DNA of 64,000 bases from Cyrtodaria siliqua (taxonomy: Eukaryota > Mollusca > Bivalvia > Adapedonta > Hiatellidae): assembly GCA_037043455.1 (NCBI GenBank), contig JAWPHD010000133.1, positions 1 through 64,000 of the forward strand, in the 5' to 3' direction. Shown here one piece after another: positions 22,511-33,816 of the stretch (the first letter of the stretch is position 1; each line of letters opens with the position of its first letter). The notes beneath the pieces were generated by a model. It searched no databases. It was not told where the DNA came from and saw only the letters and a program-made list of their open reading frames with translations. The position numbers were made by a program, and so were the translations under genes.

Positions 22511-24209
22511 GATTCTAACACAACAATAACCCCATTGTTTACGATATTGTTGGGGCACTATATTATCTTGGAGGTCAAGGTAATCAGGCTGCTATGTTTA
22601 TAGGCTGTTCCACTGGGCGCCCCCGTATGTAAAATTCTGTGTTTCAATACACTAGTAGTCACGTGCCAAACATATGATGGGTTTATATCGGGGGGGTGCA
22701 CGGTTTGGGAGCATCATGGCAAGTTTGTTGTAATTAACATTTCATTAAAATTACTGTTGCGTTTGTGTTCGCGACGTATATTTACCAAGTGACGTCATGT
22801 AACGTGCGCTTCCAACGGATGAAATATACGCGGGGAATTAATGGAACAGCTGTATTTTATCGTAGAATAACATACAGCTGTCTATCTTCTTTGGGTATAT
22901 GAAAGATTGCGGAGGTCGTGTTAGAATAGTCAATAAAAAGAGAATATAATTTACAAACAAACACTGAAAGCACTAAAACTGATGTGTTTTCTTCAACGAC
23001 ACTTATCAATGTTATTGTATCAGGGCTGAACATTTCTTCTAATGTTAAAACAATGTTCAGATTAATGATCTTTCCTTTCGATTTCCTGAGGGAGAAACAA
23101 ATCGGATTAATAAAACATGACACAGAATGAGCTTGTTTATCTGAGTTGTATATACAGAGGGGAATAATCCTGCATTCCATATCAAAAGTTTATTCAAATG
23201 TTAAATTAAAATTGTTTAATCTCAAATCAAATTTTAAATAAAGTTTTGCAAATTGCTGAACTAATTGCATATCTCTTGAATTTTATGACATATTAACAGT
23301 TCTTTGTAGTCTCATTTCAAGTCATTCGCAAAACATGATACATGATGTCCGTCATTGAAACAATGAATAAAATGGGGTTTAACGTCTCGCAACACTTCTT
23401 TTTAGGTTATATTGAAACAACAACCTCAAAAGGAGATGAGATGAGAATGAAGTTTCCTATCAGACATGGGGCAAACCCACATAGGGCACAGGTCAGTAGC
23501 TCCAAGCCAAGGATTTATCCACAGTTACCAAGTGGCTATCATAGAAACGAATCAAGCAACTATACTCACCAAAAAAAAGTACCCACATTTTTTTGCTGCT
23601 ATTCCCATAGGCCAGTTTTTGAGGGCGTAGGACAGCTTGAACAGCGCTTTAATTAAACAATGTTTGATTCTTTAAGCACACTTCACTGAGTACTAAATGT
23701 TCCTTTAAAACAGTTTTAAATTACAGAAACCTTAAAGGGACGTTATTTGATGATTTTTGCTAATCAAAAAGCTGCTTCATACACAATCAGTGTTGTGCTT
23801 TCTGTGATTTTTTTACATAAGCAACGTATAGAGAATATTGTCTTGGACAAATTGAGGTAACGTTTGTAGATTTTATGTGTTTTTACTACAAATGCAAGGT
23901 TTAAGAACAAGGGTGATAACTCCCCTATGTACTGAACTTTTCAAAAAAATATTTTGTTTGGACTATTGATGGTGGCCTATCTAATTATTCAATATACATC
24001 ATTAACTATAACCTGTTTTGCTGTCTTATATAATAAGGGAAAGAAAAGGGGGTACTTTTTATTTTTACTCAGTATAGATAACTTGATGACGACACAACTA
24101 TGTTACGTCATGTACTAAGTTACTTCACTTGCTCATATTGTCTGACTTTGCTTAGGTACGTTGCTTAAATTGAGCCCCAATATTCTGTACTACAATAGTT
24201 TTGTTGTGT
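22511..24209. other. Unannotated, one possible SINE-like fragment
   Basis: No gene is seen. The 104-codon open frame at 23342-23656 opens with ggggtttaacgtctcgcaacact. I loosely associate that phrase with a mollusc SINE; the frame shows no protein motif. A small palindrome aacagctgtattttatcg...cagctg lies at 22845-22880. Confidence 0.35.
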
Positions 24210-24440
24210 TTGTTTGGATGGTGTTTTACGTCATTTTTAGCACACCGTTAAGCCATATAACTATGGCAGTCTATTTTTTTTTGTTGTAGAGGCAGACCAC
24301 CCAAGTTTACCTGGGTTGAACCAGTACTGTATACCTCCCCACATTCGTAAGAATCGACACTTTCTCTTTTGACAAGTCGGGCTCCCAGTGGGATTCAAAT
24401 CTGCAGCATTTAGACACAGTGTTTTCATTTAGACAGTGTT
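24210..24440 (-). mobile_element. SINE-B copy 2
   Basis: Minus strand. Shared blocks are gatggtgttttacgtcattttt, gaggcagaccaccc, cctgggttgaaccagtactgtatacctcc and gggctcccagtgggattcaaatctgcag, which includes the box B complement. The head beyond box B is degraded. Confidence 0.75.
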
Positions 24441-24827
24441 TTTACTATCCCAGCCACGGAAACACTTACTAAAATAGATGGAGTAAACAAAGTAAAAATA
24501 ATCAGACTTTCGAGTTTATAACTTCACTAGAGTAGGTGGGAAAAATTCACTTGTTTTTATAATTTTTGTCACTTGTAGACTAATAACTATTCATAATTGG
24601 ACACAAAAACAATATGAAGAAAATGAAACACCAAGACAATGAAATTATTCTGCAAAAACAGTATGAAAGAAAATGAATAACGTTGAGCGTGACGAAGATT
24701 AGATCTATAACAGAGTTTCAGCAACACTGAGGCGCATCAACGACTTTTCAGGAATATATTTTTTTTTTTTTAACCATTTGAAATATTCCTGGAGTAGAGA
24801 AACACCCCATTATCAACATACCTCCTA
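24441..24827. other. No feature seen
   Basis: A+T-rich sequence with no gene or repeat recognised. Confidence 0.4.
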
Positions 24828-25075
24828 CGCTGCACCGTGGCCGTAGAGTTAACAACGTTGCGTTGTAAACCTTCTCGTCTCTCACCGCTGCAGGTTCAAA
24901 TCCCACTGGGAGCTCGACTTGCAAGTGAGGAAGTGTCGATTCTTGGTGTACAGTACTGGTTTTACCCAGTAAAAAGTGGGTGGTCTGCTTCCACCACAGA
25001 AAAATCGACCGTCATATATAACCTTGCGTGTTCAAAATGACATAAAACACCATACAAACAAACAAACAAAACCTT
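24828..25075 (+). mobile_element. SINE-B copy 3, full length
   Basis: Forward copy: box A-like gtggccgtagagttaacaacg, box B aggttcaaatcccactggg, then body cgattcttggtgtacagtactgg and tail acataaaacaccatacaaacaaacaaaca. The tRNA-derived head and (caaa)n tail mark it as a SINE, not a tRNA gene. The 67-codon frame over it is incidental. Confidence 0.8.
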
Positions 25076-25247
25076 CTATGCTTTGCTTTCTAGTAAAATT
25101 ATAGAAATTACATCCACCCATTTAATAGTTTTCATTGTAATGGGGTAATTACATGCTTCATTTGCCAATTCTTTTCCTACAACAAAGACATAATATCCCA
25201 GAATGATTTTTTATTTTTTTATAAAGGCCATTTCTTCACTCAAGAGG

Positions 25248-25500
25248 GCGGCTGTGGCCAAGTGGTTAGTGTCCGACTTGAAATCACTTGCCCTCATGGG
25301 ACCAGGAATCCTTATGTGAGGAAGCTATCCAGCTCGCTTGAAGAACGTCAGTGGCTCTACCCAGGTGCCCAACCGTGCACTTAAATTGCCCGGAGGGGCA
25401 CCTGGGTTCTTCCTCCACCAATGGAAGCTGAAATGTCGCCATATGACCTTAGCTGTTGGTTCGACATTAAAATCGAATTCAGTTCAATTCTTCACTTATG
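25248..25500 (+). mobile_element. SINE-C copy 1
   Basis: The tRNA-like head reads ggcggctgtggccaagtggttag, with body gtgaggaagctatccagc and gcccggaggggcacctgggttcttcctcc, and tail aaatcgaattcagttcaattc. An inverted copy lies at 39658-39889. Confidence 0.75.
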
Positions 25501-26990
25501 CTGTATTGAGATGTGAATCTTGAAAGGAAGACAATGATTGATAGTGGTATGACAGGTTAGGTTAGATTAGTTTCGTGTGATTTACACTCGTCAGTAACGT
25601 AATGAGCTTTGATTTGAGCTCCTCGTATTTATACCCTTTTGTGATGGCAAAAATGCTGGATGGCCAGTTTGAACCAGTGCTGAGACAGGTTTGCGCATGC
25701 GTACGGCTTAATTTGCCATCGTGAAGGTAAACTTGCCGCTGATTGTTCTGGCGGCAAATATACTTGGCAACCAATTTATTTCCGGTTTTGAAATATAGAA
25801 AAGCTATTTCAATCTTGAAGTTAGTTTTTTATAACGTGACGTATAATTGTCCAGTTTTTATCATTAAATAGGAAAAGGTAGTTCTTTTCTTATGTGTGTT
25901 CTTCTTGTTTTGAGACGTTTGCACCAAATTCTTTTACAATGAGAAGTCTAAAGAATGAGCTAATTGTCTCACATTCTTTAGGGTCTGACTGTCTGAGGTC
26001 CTTGTTGAGGTTTTGTACTCATTCAGCCGCAGCACATGTATGTGTGTGTTTTCTTGTGGTGAGAGAAACTGCATTTGTTAGTAAATTATTTTTACAGTCT
26101 AGTTGCAGATCTATCATCCAGTTGTTGTGAGATATACTTTATTCTCCGTTGTTACTTAAGCATCAACGTAGGTTCAACGTTTGACGCTGACAACGTGGTG
26201 GTGTGTGGCGTTATATCTTTTAGAATTATCTCGCCCGGTATTGGGTACGGTGTGAGTTAACATGAAAGACAACAGTTTTTCGTTTTATTTCAAGTGTTAC
26301 ATTTGTCATTTTATTGTGTTTGATTTTAACCATTGGAACAGCACTATTTGGGAAAAGTGACTACCGGTAACTACGATAAATTTGAGAAAATAATGTTGTT
26401 CCAACAGGAGATTGATTAACTAACATCGATTGCATAGTGCAAACTATGGTCTGATTTTCTAGACGCATTCATGATTTGGAAAAGGCAAGGTTTAAATGGC
26501 TGTTGTTTTAATGTGATGATTTATACATACAAACTAAAGAAATCCTGGCATATACCCATCAACTTGGCATCATTGTATTTCCATTTGTATTCATGGAAAA
26601 CAAACATTGCCGATCGTATTTTGGTACGGCGGTTTTGTTTTTACGTGGGAGTTTCATTCACGATGTGATTTAATGGATAACTATCAATGGAAATGCACAA
26701 AGTACAAGTTTTCCATTTGATTGATCATGTCTCATTTAGACAACTCTTTGCAAACCAAACAACCGTAGTGTTTTCCTTATAGGGCTTTTTTGCCTAGACC
26801 GGAATGATGCAGAAGTAATTTGTGAAGTTTCAATCTATTATGTAATGTTGTTTACGAGATATAAGATTACATACAAAACTTTAACCATGTTTTTCTAACT
26901 GTTTAATGGGCCATAATTTTGTTAATATAAAAGTTTATGTTATAGAACCTGGCTCTATGATGTTGTCAAATGATGCCAAATACATGTGAA
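25501..26990. other. No feature seen
   Basis: Mixed A+T-rich sequence. The open frames (60-78 codons) have no motif, and no repeat boundaries are visible. Confidence 0.4.
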
Positions 26991-27745
26991 GTTTTAAACT
27001 ATTATGTGAAATAGTTTCCACTACAAAACTTTAACCAGGCGATGATCAAATTTTCTATATAAACAAAGATGGATGCTGGCAGCCATAATTAATGTCGAAT
27101 CAAAATAATTTTCAACAAGGACCAACATCATGTCATGATGATCATTTTAGAAAAAAGGCCCATATCAATATCACTTATAGTTTTCAAGAAGTCGTTGCTA
27201 CATTAAAAATCTACTTTTAGTTGTGGCGGCCATCTTGAATTTCTGGCTGACGTGAAATTTTGCTAGGATCAACAAGACATCAAGTGCAACATTCATGAAG
27301 TTTCATGAATATCTGTCAAGCAGTTTCAGAGGAGTAGTCGCTACAAGTTTTTACTATATAACTCTTGTAAACAAAGATGATCGCTCATATGTTTAACGTC
27401 GAATCAAAATGATTTTCAACAAGGACCAACATCATGTCATGCTGATCATTTTAGAAAAAGTCCAATATCAATATCACTTATAGTTTTCAATAAGTAGTCG
27501 CTACAAACTTGTTTTTTTAAAAATCTATGTTTAGCTTTGGCAGCCATCTTGGATTTCTCACATCAATATGAGTTTTTGCTAGGATAAACTAGACATCATG
27601 GGCAACATTCCTGTAAAGTTTCATGAAAATCCACCTAGTAGTTTCAAAGGAGTAGTGGCTACAAAAAAAGTTTAAGGACGGACGTACGGAAGACGGACAC
27701 TGCACCACAGCATAAGCTCTGCTGATCTAGAGAGCTATAGCTAAT
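26991..27745 (+). repeat. Repeat-cored element fragment, ~2 units of ~320 bp
   Basis: Two units share caaagatgg-tgctggcagccat, tcgaatcaaaatgattttcaacaaggaccaacatcatgtcatg-tgatcattttagaaaaag, gccatcttgaatttc and agtttcatgaaaatcc. The block ends aaggacggacgtacggaagacggacac-gcaccacagcataagctc and agagctatagctaa. It is the same family as the arrays at 36.3-38.3 and 51.3-52.9 kb. The left end is unclear. Confidence 0.7.
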
Positions 27746-27768
27746 AGAAATATAACTAGCTAGTAGAA

Positions 27769-27928
27769 GAGGATATTTGTTTGTTTTGAGTGAATATAGG
27801 ATTTATTTTCATCGAGAAGTGAGAAAACATATTTTCACGAGTTCTTTAGAACGAGTGAAAATATTTGAGTTTTCTCACTTCGAGATGAAAATAAATCCTA
27901 TATTCACGACAAACCAACAAATATTCTA
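27769..27928. repeat. Foldback FB3: three tandem G.A modules
   Basis: The arms pair from gatatttgtttgttt / aaaccaacaaatattc inward. The 22 bp stem tgaatataggatttattttc... is perfect. Modules facing each other are TGAG (27787-27790) with CGAC (27907-27910), CGAG (27813-27816) with CGAG (27881-27884), and CGAG (27838-27841) with CGAG (27852-27855). Apart from one 4 nt indel and the outermost pairs, the mismatches are concentrated in these modules. A diverged inverse copy, FB7, lies at 33.2 kb. Confidence 0.85.
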
Positions 27929-28061
27929 TTTATTATATACTCACAGCCTGGAATTTTATGCAGAAAAGATATAATGCGCCAAAACAATGACATCAATCAC
28001 GTCAACAACGTAAACAACGTCCAAGTTGCATGACGTCATCATATAATCAATGAAAATATTT

Positions 28062-28226
28062 AGAGATTATTTAACTGCTGGGATCGATTATAGGGAAATC
28101 CTTCACGGGTGGTAGACGTGCGATTCTTTTTACGAACGAGCGCACGCGAGTGAGTGAAAAAACAAAGCACGTCTACTATCAAGTTAAGGATTACCTAATA
28201 ATCGATCCCAGCAGTTAAATAATCTA
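28062..28226. repeat. Foldback FB4: two adjacent G.A modules
   Basis: The arms agattatttaactgctggg and inverse cccagcagttaaataatct are perfect, followed by atcgattat and then a diverged middle. At the apex CGAACGAG (28133-28140) faces CGAGTGAG (28147-28154), giving two adjacent tandem G.A modules (CGAG/CGAG and CGAA/TGAG) over the loop cgcacg. A CGGG/CAAG pair further out may be a decayed third module. Confidence 0.8.
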
Positions 28227-28846
28227 TTTAGTACATTTTAAATTACGTTTTTGCAAACAAATATTCACTTTATTGAACGTTATCGGCAGATGACGTCGAT
28301 GTCAGCAACACTTTATTGACGTCACGACTCAACGTCGCAGCGTTAGTAATTATTGTGTTCTGAGTTAGCAACGTTAGTTATTATTGTGTCCTGAGTTAGT
28401 TATTAATATTTAGCGATTATGAATATTCTTGCACTGAGAAATCCAAATCTTTCACACATAGAAATATAATAAAAGGTTTTATTTTAATCATAAAATCCAC
28501 TATTTCACTGGAAAGTATATATATAATAAAAACAATTATTAAGTGAGCTTTATAAACGTTTTTCAATGCAAACAAAGATCATAAAAGATAGGGACTAACA
28601 AACCTGATTTGTGGAGAGAATCTCCATCCCCACAACTACGGGGTGTAGATGGATGGGCATCACTGTCCTTCCTTTTCTCTGTTTTACTCCCTCGATGGTG
28701 TTGCTTCGACCAACAACATGAACACAGATATTTGGGAATTATGTCAATGTTAGATAGTTTCTTGCGAAACATTTTTCTTTCAACTCATGGAGTGCTTACT
28801 CAATAAATTCTGATGATAGTTAATCATACTGACTTTTTTTTTTACT
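28227..28846. other. No gene; short duplication near 28340
   Basis: A unit of about 35 bp (gttagt-attattgtgt-ctgagttag) is repeated near 28340-28405. Nothing else is supportable. Confidence 0.4.
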
Positions 28847-29085
28847 CTTCATATTTTTACATTTTCACAATTACAAGCGCTGATTTACTGTTAACTAACA
28901 CGGCTAACTTCATATTTTTTCATTTTCACAATTACGAGCGCTGATTTACTGTTAACTAACACAGTTAATTTCAGTAGAATAAAATATCTAACATTACTGA
29001 TTTACAGTTAACTAACACATAATGTCAGTAAAATAAAAAAAAACATTAAAATTACTGATATAGAGTAAATTACCAAAGCTAATAT
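28847..29085 (+). repeat. ~70 bp tandem repeat
   Basis: Two good copies (tcatattttt-cattttcacaattac-agcgctgatttactgttaactaacac-g) are followed by one or two decayed ones sharing actgatttacagttaactaacaca. Confidence 0.65.
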
Positions 29086-30315
29086 ATTAGAAATTGTCCA
29101 GTGCCTTAACACACAGAGCTAATTCCAGTAAATGAATGCCAATCCATTTTTAACTTCTTTGTTTCCAGCCAGACAGCCACGTGCATTAAAACATGTTTCC
29201 AATGGTAACATTATTCCAATGGAATATGCTGGTGCATGAGTTGTATAAAGTCACATTAATCACACTGCGCTAGATGTACTGTCAGCATCACTAGATATAT
29301 TTAGCACTTCTTTTATAAAAAAACAAACAACTTTTTTATTGTTCAGCAATATCTGAAAATTAATTATCAGAGAGGACTAAATTTACTTATACTCCATATG
29401 TAGTCATTTAGAGCTGAAGAACAATAAAACACAATTTTTTTATTTAATAATAATGTATGTGTTTCAGTCCGTTTCACAAGATTTGCTCTACTTCTTTCAG
29501 TTAAAACACATTTTGCATGAGGACTTCAATTCTACGTTAGAAATTCAAAAAATACCAAGTCTTGCGTTTCCTAAAGTACTGAATGTACAAACCAAGACTA
29601 TGAAAGGACCCAGGAGATGTTCTCCATTGATACGTAATTACCGATAAATCTACAGTGAGCCCTACAATCATGGTCTGTGAATCGAGCTGCAAAATGATCA
29701 ATAAAATATTGTTTCCAATCAAACCAGAATTGTCAGTTACTGAATAAGAAACATCTATGACTTTGAAACCCAACTGAATCACAAATTAATGCAAAATCAA
29801 ATAAAATATATCCAGATTACTGTTTCATAACAAGCCAAAGTTCACAAACTGAATATAAAATATCATTCAATATTGATGAAATATTCCGGAGAGACTTATA
29901 TATCTATCTTCAACTTGAATGTTCTTGTAATAAGCAACATTTTTTGTTCCTTATGATTTTGGTTCAAATATCTTAAAAGCACTAAACTGCGAAATAATGC
30001 ATATTTTACAAAACCTTTATAAAGCAACTATAGATCAGGTGCACGTGTAAATATTATTGTGTTGATAACTATGCAATGTGTAACACAGTTTAAACATCTA
30101 AATTAGTCGGCAAAATATATGCAATTGTAGCCTTCCTTACTGGCATTTTGAACTGAATTATGAGTTTACTTCCCAAAAAGTGTTATATATGTAGCTATGG
30201 ATATTTTAATCCCATATCTGTTAAAAAAAAAAAAAAGTTGTAAGTCAACTTAATTTTTGTTTTAAATATCCTACAATTAACATGTCGCCAGTTGTCAATC
30301 ATTTATCCATTTCAA
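29086..30315. other. No feature seen
   Basis: A+T-rich sequence with a poly(A) run near 30222. No coding or repeat signal is recognised. Confidence 0.4.
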
Positions 30316-30395
30316 CCAATCAAACCAAAACGATACATCCGACAAGCAACAGCACGTGTCACTGTATAATAAAGCACGTGCAACTATGTTATAAT
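30316..30395 (+). repeat. ~80 bp repeat shared with 48873-48952
   Basis: Shared blocks are ccaatcaaacca-aacgatac-tccgaca, caacagca-gtgt and ataaagca-gtgc. At 48.9 kb this block lies between foldbacks FB5 and FB6, so it may be part of a larger mobile element. Confidence 0.6.
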
Positions 30396-30986
30396 ATAAC
30401 CTATTGTCGATATAATCCGACATCAACAATAGGGCGGAGATATCTAAGTACTGGCTACATGTCAATTAGTCTCAGAACAATGGCACCTCCACATGAGGAC
30501 CTCAACAACGGTCACCATGGTTTCACAATGCTGCACATATAAGAAGGCAACCATCTATCACAGCTGTCAAACTAATGTCAGCAGGTAACTGAAGAATAGC
30601 CCATCTCATTAAAAATTCATCCTAAATTTACGCTCTCCTTGCTATAATTTCTATGCTATTGAAGGTTACACTTCCCAATGGGCATTATACAGCACAGGCT
30701 GCCATTTTAATACTATAGTATAGAAGGATACAGCAGTAAAGGAGATCTGTGCATAGTAAAGGAAAAGCAAGAATGATAAATTTGTTTTTCCGATTTTTTA
30801 TTATTCCGGGCTTAAATTTCGCTTATCGATCATGTCAGTTATACATTATTCTTCGTTTTTGCCACATTAGTTAACCTAAATATGCCATACAGACTAGAAA
30901 ATTCTTCATCAATTATTGAAATTCCTGGACTGTATAAAGGTTTACACAGAGCACAGAATGATTAACACAAATTGACACAGTATACG
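30396..30986. other. No feature seen
   Basis: A+T-rich spacer up to the TSD of the hAT-like element. Confidence 0.4.
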
Positions 30987-30994
30987 CCTGTCAT

Positions 30995-32736
30995 TAGGGG
31001 TGTCACGATATCAGAAACCAATATCGCGATATATTGCAATATTTTTTTAAATTATCGCGATATATATCGCGATATATTGCCTTAATCTTCTGCATGCATT
31101 TGTAAGCTGTATTTCTTCTTATATGTACATGACAAGTATAAAACATAGTACAGTTAAAACATTTTATAATGCTTTAGGATGCACAGCTTTTGACTAGAAC
31201 AAGAACATGAGAAACAAAACAAAACTCATTTTGCATAGTACAGTAGACAGTACTAGACACGCACAGTCACATTAAGTAGTGTTCTAAAAGTGTTCGCTTT
31301 ATATTGAAAGACATATATTTTAGACGGCGTAAAAAGGCAGAATCACCCTACTTTGAAATGGCAATTATTCAATAATGCTTGTGAAAACAGGCTTACCGGT
31401 ACACATTCGATGATTGATAATTCATCATGTAATTGGGCCAAACAAGATCGCACCTCGGCTGCAGTACAGACACACTTTAGTGTTTGCCCTAATTTTTCCT
31501 CCAATCAGACGGTGAGGAATTTTATTAATTATTATAAGTTAATGGTGTTATTATAACACTAGCTCTCTTATTTTCGGCTTCTTCGAGGTCAGAAATAAAT
31601 GACTACCTCACACAGTGCATCCCCAACACACAGGCCGTTTCGTAGACTGCAACGACATAAATGAAAATATATTTCTTCGCGCCATTTGTGTATTGAACAT
31701 ACATACATTTTGAACATACATAAATTAATAAAGTCTGTTACTCGACAGCACAAAAATAGTACGTCAACACAAAATATCACAATGCGTAATGTCCGGTAAG
31801 TTTTGACTGAACGATAACCCAGGTTAAAATACGCGCTGTTTATGTACATTTCGCCGATTTATAAATATTTAAATTATCCTCATTAAAATTATATTTATTT
31901 GCTCTTTAAAACGTGCGTAAAAGAAAATTAACAGACAACAAACACAAATAAAAAACAACGTCAACAAACACAAATAAAGTCAATTTTATTTTGCCGATTT
32001 TATATTTTTCACATGTTTGAGCGCTAGCATTTGTTTTATCTCAGTTCAGTCTAATTAACCGGTAATCAATCAGAAGCCGGTAGCAATCAATTAAACAGTT
32101 AATCCAATCAAGTCATAATAGTCTCTACCTGCAAAAAGCATCATAAACTTCAAAGATAATCGTTAAATTATTAACACAATAGCAGCAATTAGATTACACA
32201 GTGACACCATTTACAGACAGGTTATTTTCGCCTCTGTGCCACAAGCTGTGACAGCAGCGAATTTGATTGGTCGAGAGGCGATCAAGGTCGTCAGGCAAGG
32301 TGTCAATCACTGTTATGCAGCGCGTGATGTTTGGGCTATCGAAAATAGGTACATGTGTACTGTATTGATGCTTGGAAGCAAATACAAGCGCGTCATAAAA
32401 ACGCACAGGTGGTAAATTAGCTGCGTCAGAATTGGGTCAAATTGAATTTCCATGCGTCAAAACGCGCGTGTACGCGTCTATTGAGAACCCTGTATAATGT
32501 ATAAATTAAATGGCTGGACGACGCAGCTTCGTGGAGTGGTACAAGTTTTTTTATTTCTCCCTTTCAATTAAGCGTGCAAAGATTAAAAGCCGCGGAAATA
32601 CGATGGATATAAAAGAAAACACAACACACTTCATGAATATCGCGGAATACCGGTATGTACTTTTAATATCGCGATATTTTATCGCACGGATGAATACCGC
32701 GATTTACCGGTATACCGGTATATCGCGACACCCCTA
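30995..32736. mobile_element. hAT-like non-autonomous element, 8 bp TSD
   Basis: The termini TAGGGGTGTCACGATAT and ATATCGCGACACCCCTA are inverted complements with one mismatch. The perfect 8 bp repeat cctgtcat flanks them (30987-30994, 32737-32744); 8 bp is the hAT hallmark. Subterminal regions are rich in atatcgcgatat on the left and taccggtata on the right. The 1.74 kb interior has only short frames and no recognisable transposase or BED finger. Confidence 0.9.
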
Positions 32737-32744
32737 CCTGTCAT

Positions 32745-33190
32745 ACATATGAAAATGCTATTTATATGACCATGTACAACTATACCTTGATTATTCTCTA
32801 TTTGTCCTTTTTGGAGACCCACAAAAATGGTCAGTTTTCAAAAATCAAAGGGTACTATAGGTACTCTGGTACTGTAGGATTGATCTGGTTGGTTATAAAA
32901 CTTGGCCAAGATATTGTTGCCATAAACATTGTCCCAAGTTTCATCAAGATTGGATTATAAATGTTTGTTATTGAGCGGACATCGCAAAAGTCTTTAATAT
33001 TCAACAATCAAAGGGCCATAACTCTGGAATCATCGGTGCGATCTGGCTGGCTATCAAACTTGGCTGAGATAAATATTGTCCAAAGTATGAAGTCAAACGA
33101 TGCAGGTGTTCTCTTTGAAATGATCGGAAACCAATCCTTTCGCCCGCACCCCGCACCCCGCAGTGTGAAAACATTATACTTTTAATGTGT
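32745..33190 (+). repeat. Two diverged ~145 bp repeat units
   Basis: Units share aatcaaagggccataactctgg, gcgatctggctggctatcaaacttggc and attgtcc-aagt. They are related to the units at 10.8-11.1 kb. Open frames across them have no motif. Confidence 0.5.
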
Positions 33191-33216
33191 TTTTTTAAAA
33201 CCGGTGTATAAAAATA

Positions 33217-33342
33217 ATGTTTGTTGTTTACTCGCGACTAACAGGTTTTATTTCATCTGGAAGTGATTCGCATTCGTGAAAATATCATGTTTACTTACTT
33301 CTCAATAAAATAAAATCTGTTATTCACTCCAAAACAACAAGT
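33217..33342 (-). repeat. Foldback FB7: diverged inverse copy of FB3
   Basis: On the minus strand it reads cttgttgttttggagtgaat, tattttattgagaagt and aaacatgatattttcacga, colinear with FB3, then jumps past the apex into the 3' arm. The outer module is GGAG, and the partner arm carries CGAG-TAAAC. The middle module reads TGAG facing CCAG. Part of the apex and the inner 3' arm is deleted. Confidence 0.6.
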
Positions 33343-33816
33343 ATCCTCAACATATTGCCATGTTAACCATCTCAATCTGTAGTATAGCTTAGACATAAAG
33401 GCTTAATCATAATAAAATAATAAATGTGGATCTTCAGCGACTTACAGGGAAAGCGATTGTGTGCTAAAGCTGTTAATAACGCATAACAAATCTACAACTT
33501 AAGTCTGTCTGACTCGTTAATACTCCGAATCTATTAATACCACATATAAGGACATGTTAAAACACACTGATTGCATGGATGAATGATAGAACGCTAGACA
33601 CTGATGTTCAAAGAAGAGGTCATGGTCCTCGAAGCTGCTTCTATAAGATCATGATTGGATTTGATCACCCTGCTCAGACATATCAAGTTCCTGAGAAAAT
33701 CAACTCCACTGGTTTTCCCAGACCATTCGCGTTCCCAGTGACGAGCAGTATTTTACAATTATTGCTTGCTGTTCAGAATTAAAAAAACAACAACAAGATC
33801 CTCAACTATTAATCTA
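33343..33816. other. No feature seen
   Basis: A+T-rich spacer without a supportable feature. Confidence 0.4.

Noticed and set aside
23342..23656. 104-codon ORF
   Set aside because: No protein motif; its start overlaps a phrase I associate with a SINE, so coding is not supported.
24828..24910. tRNA-like sequence near gtggccgtagagttaacaacg
   Set aside because: Head of SINE-B with the family body and (caaa)n tail; no complete cloverleaf could be drawn by eye.
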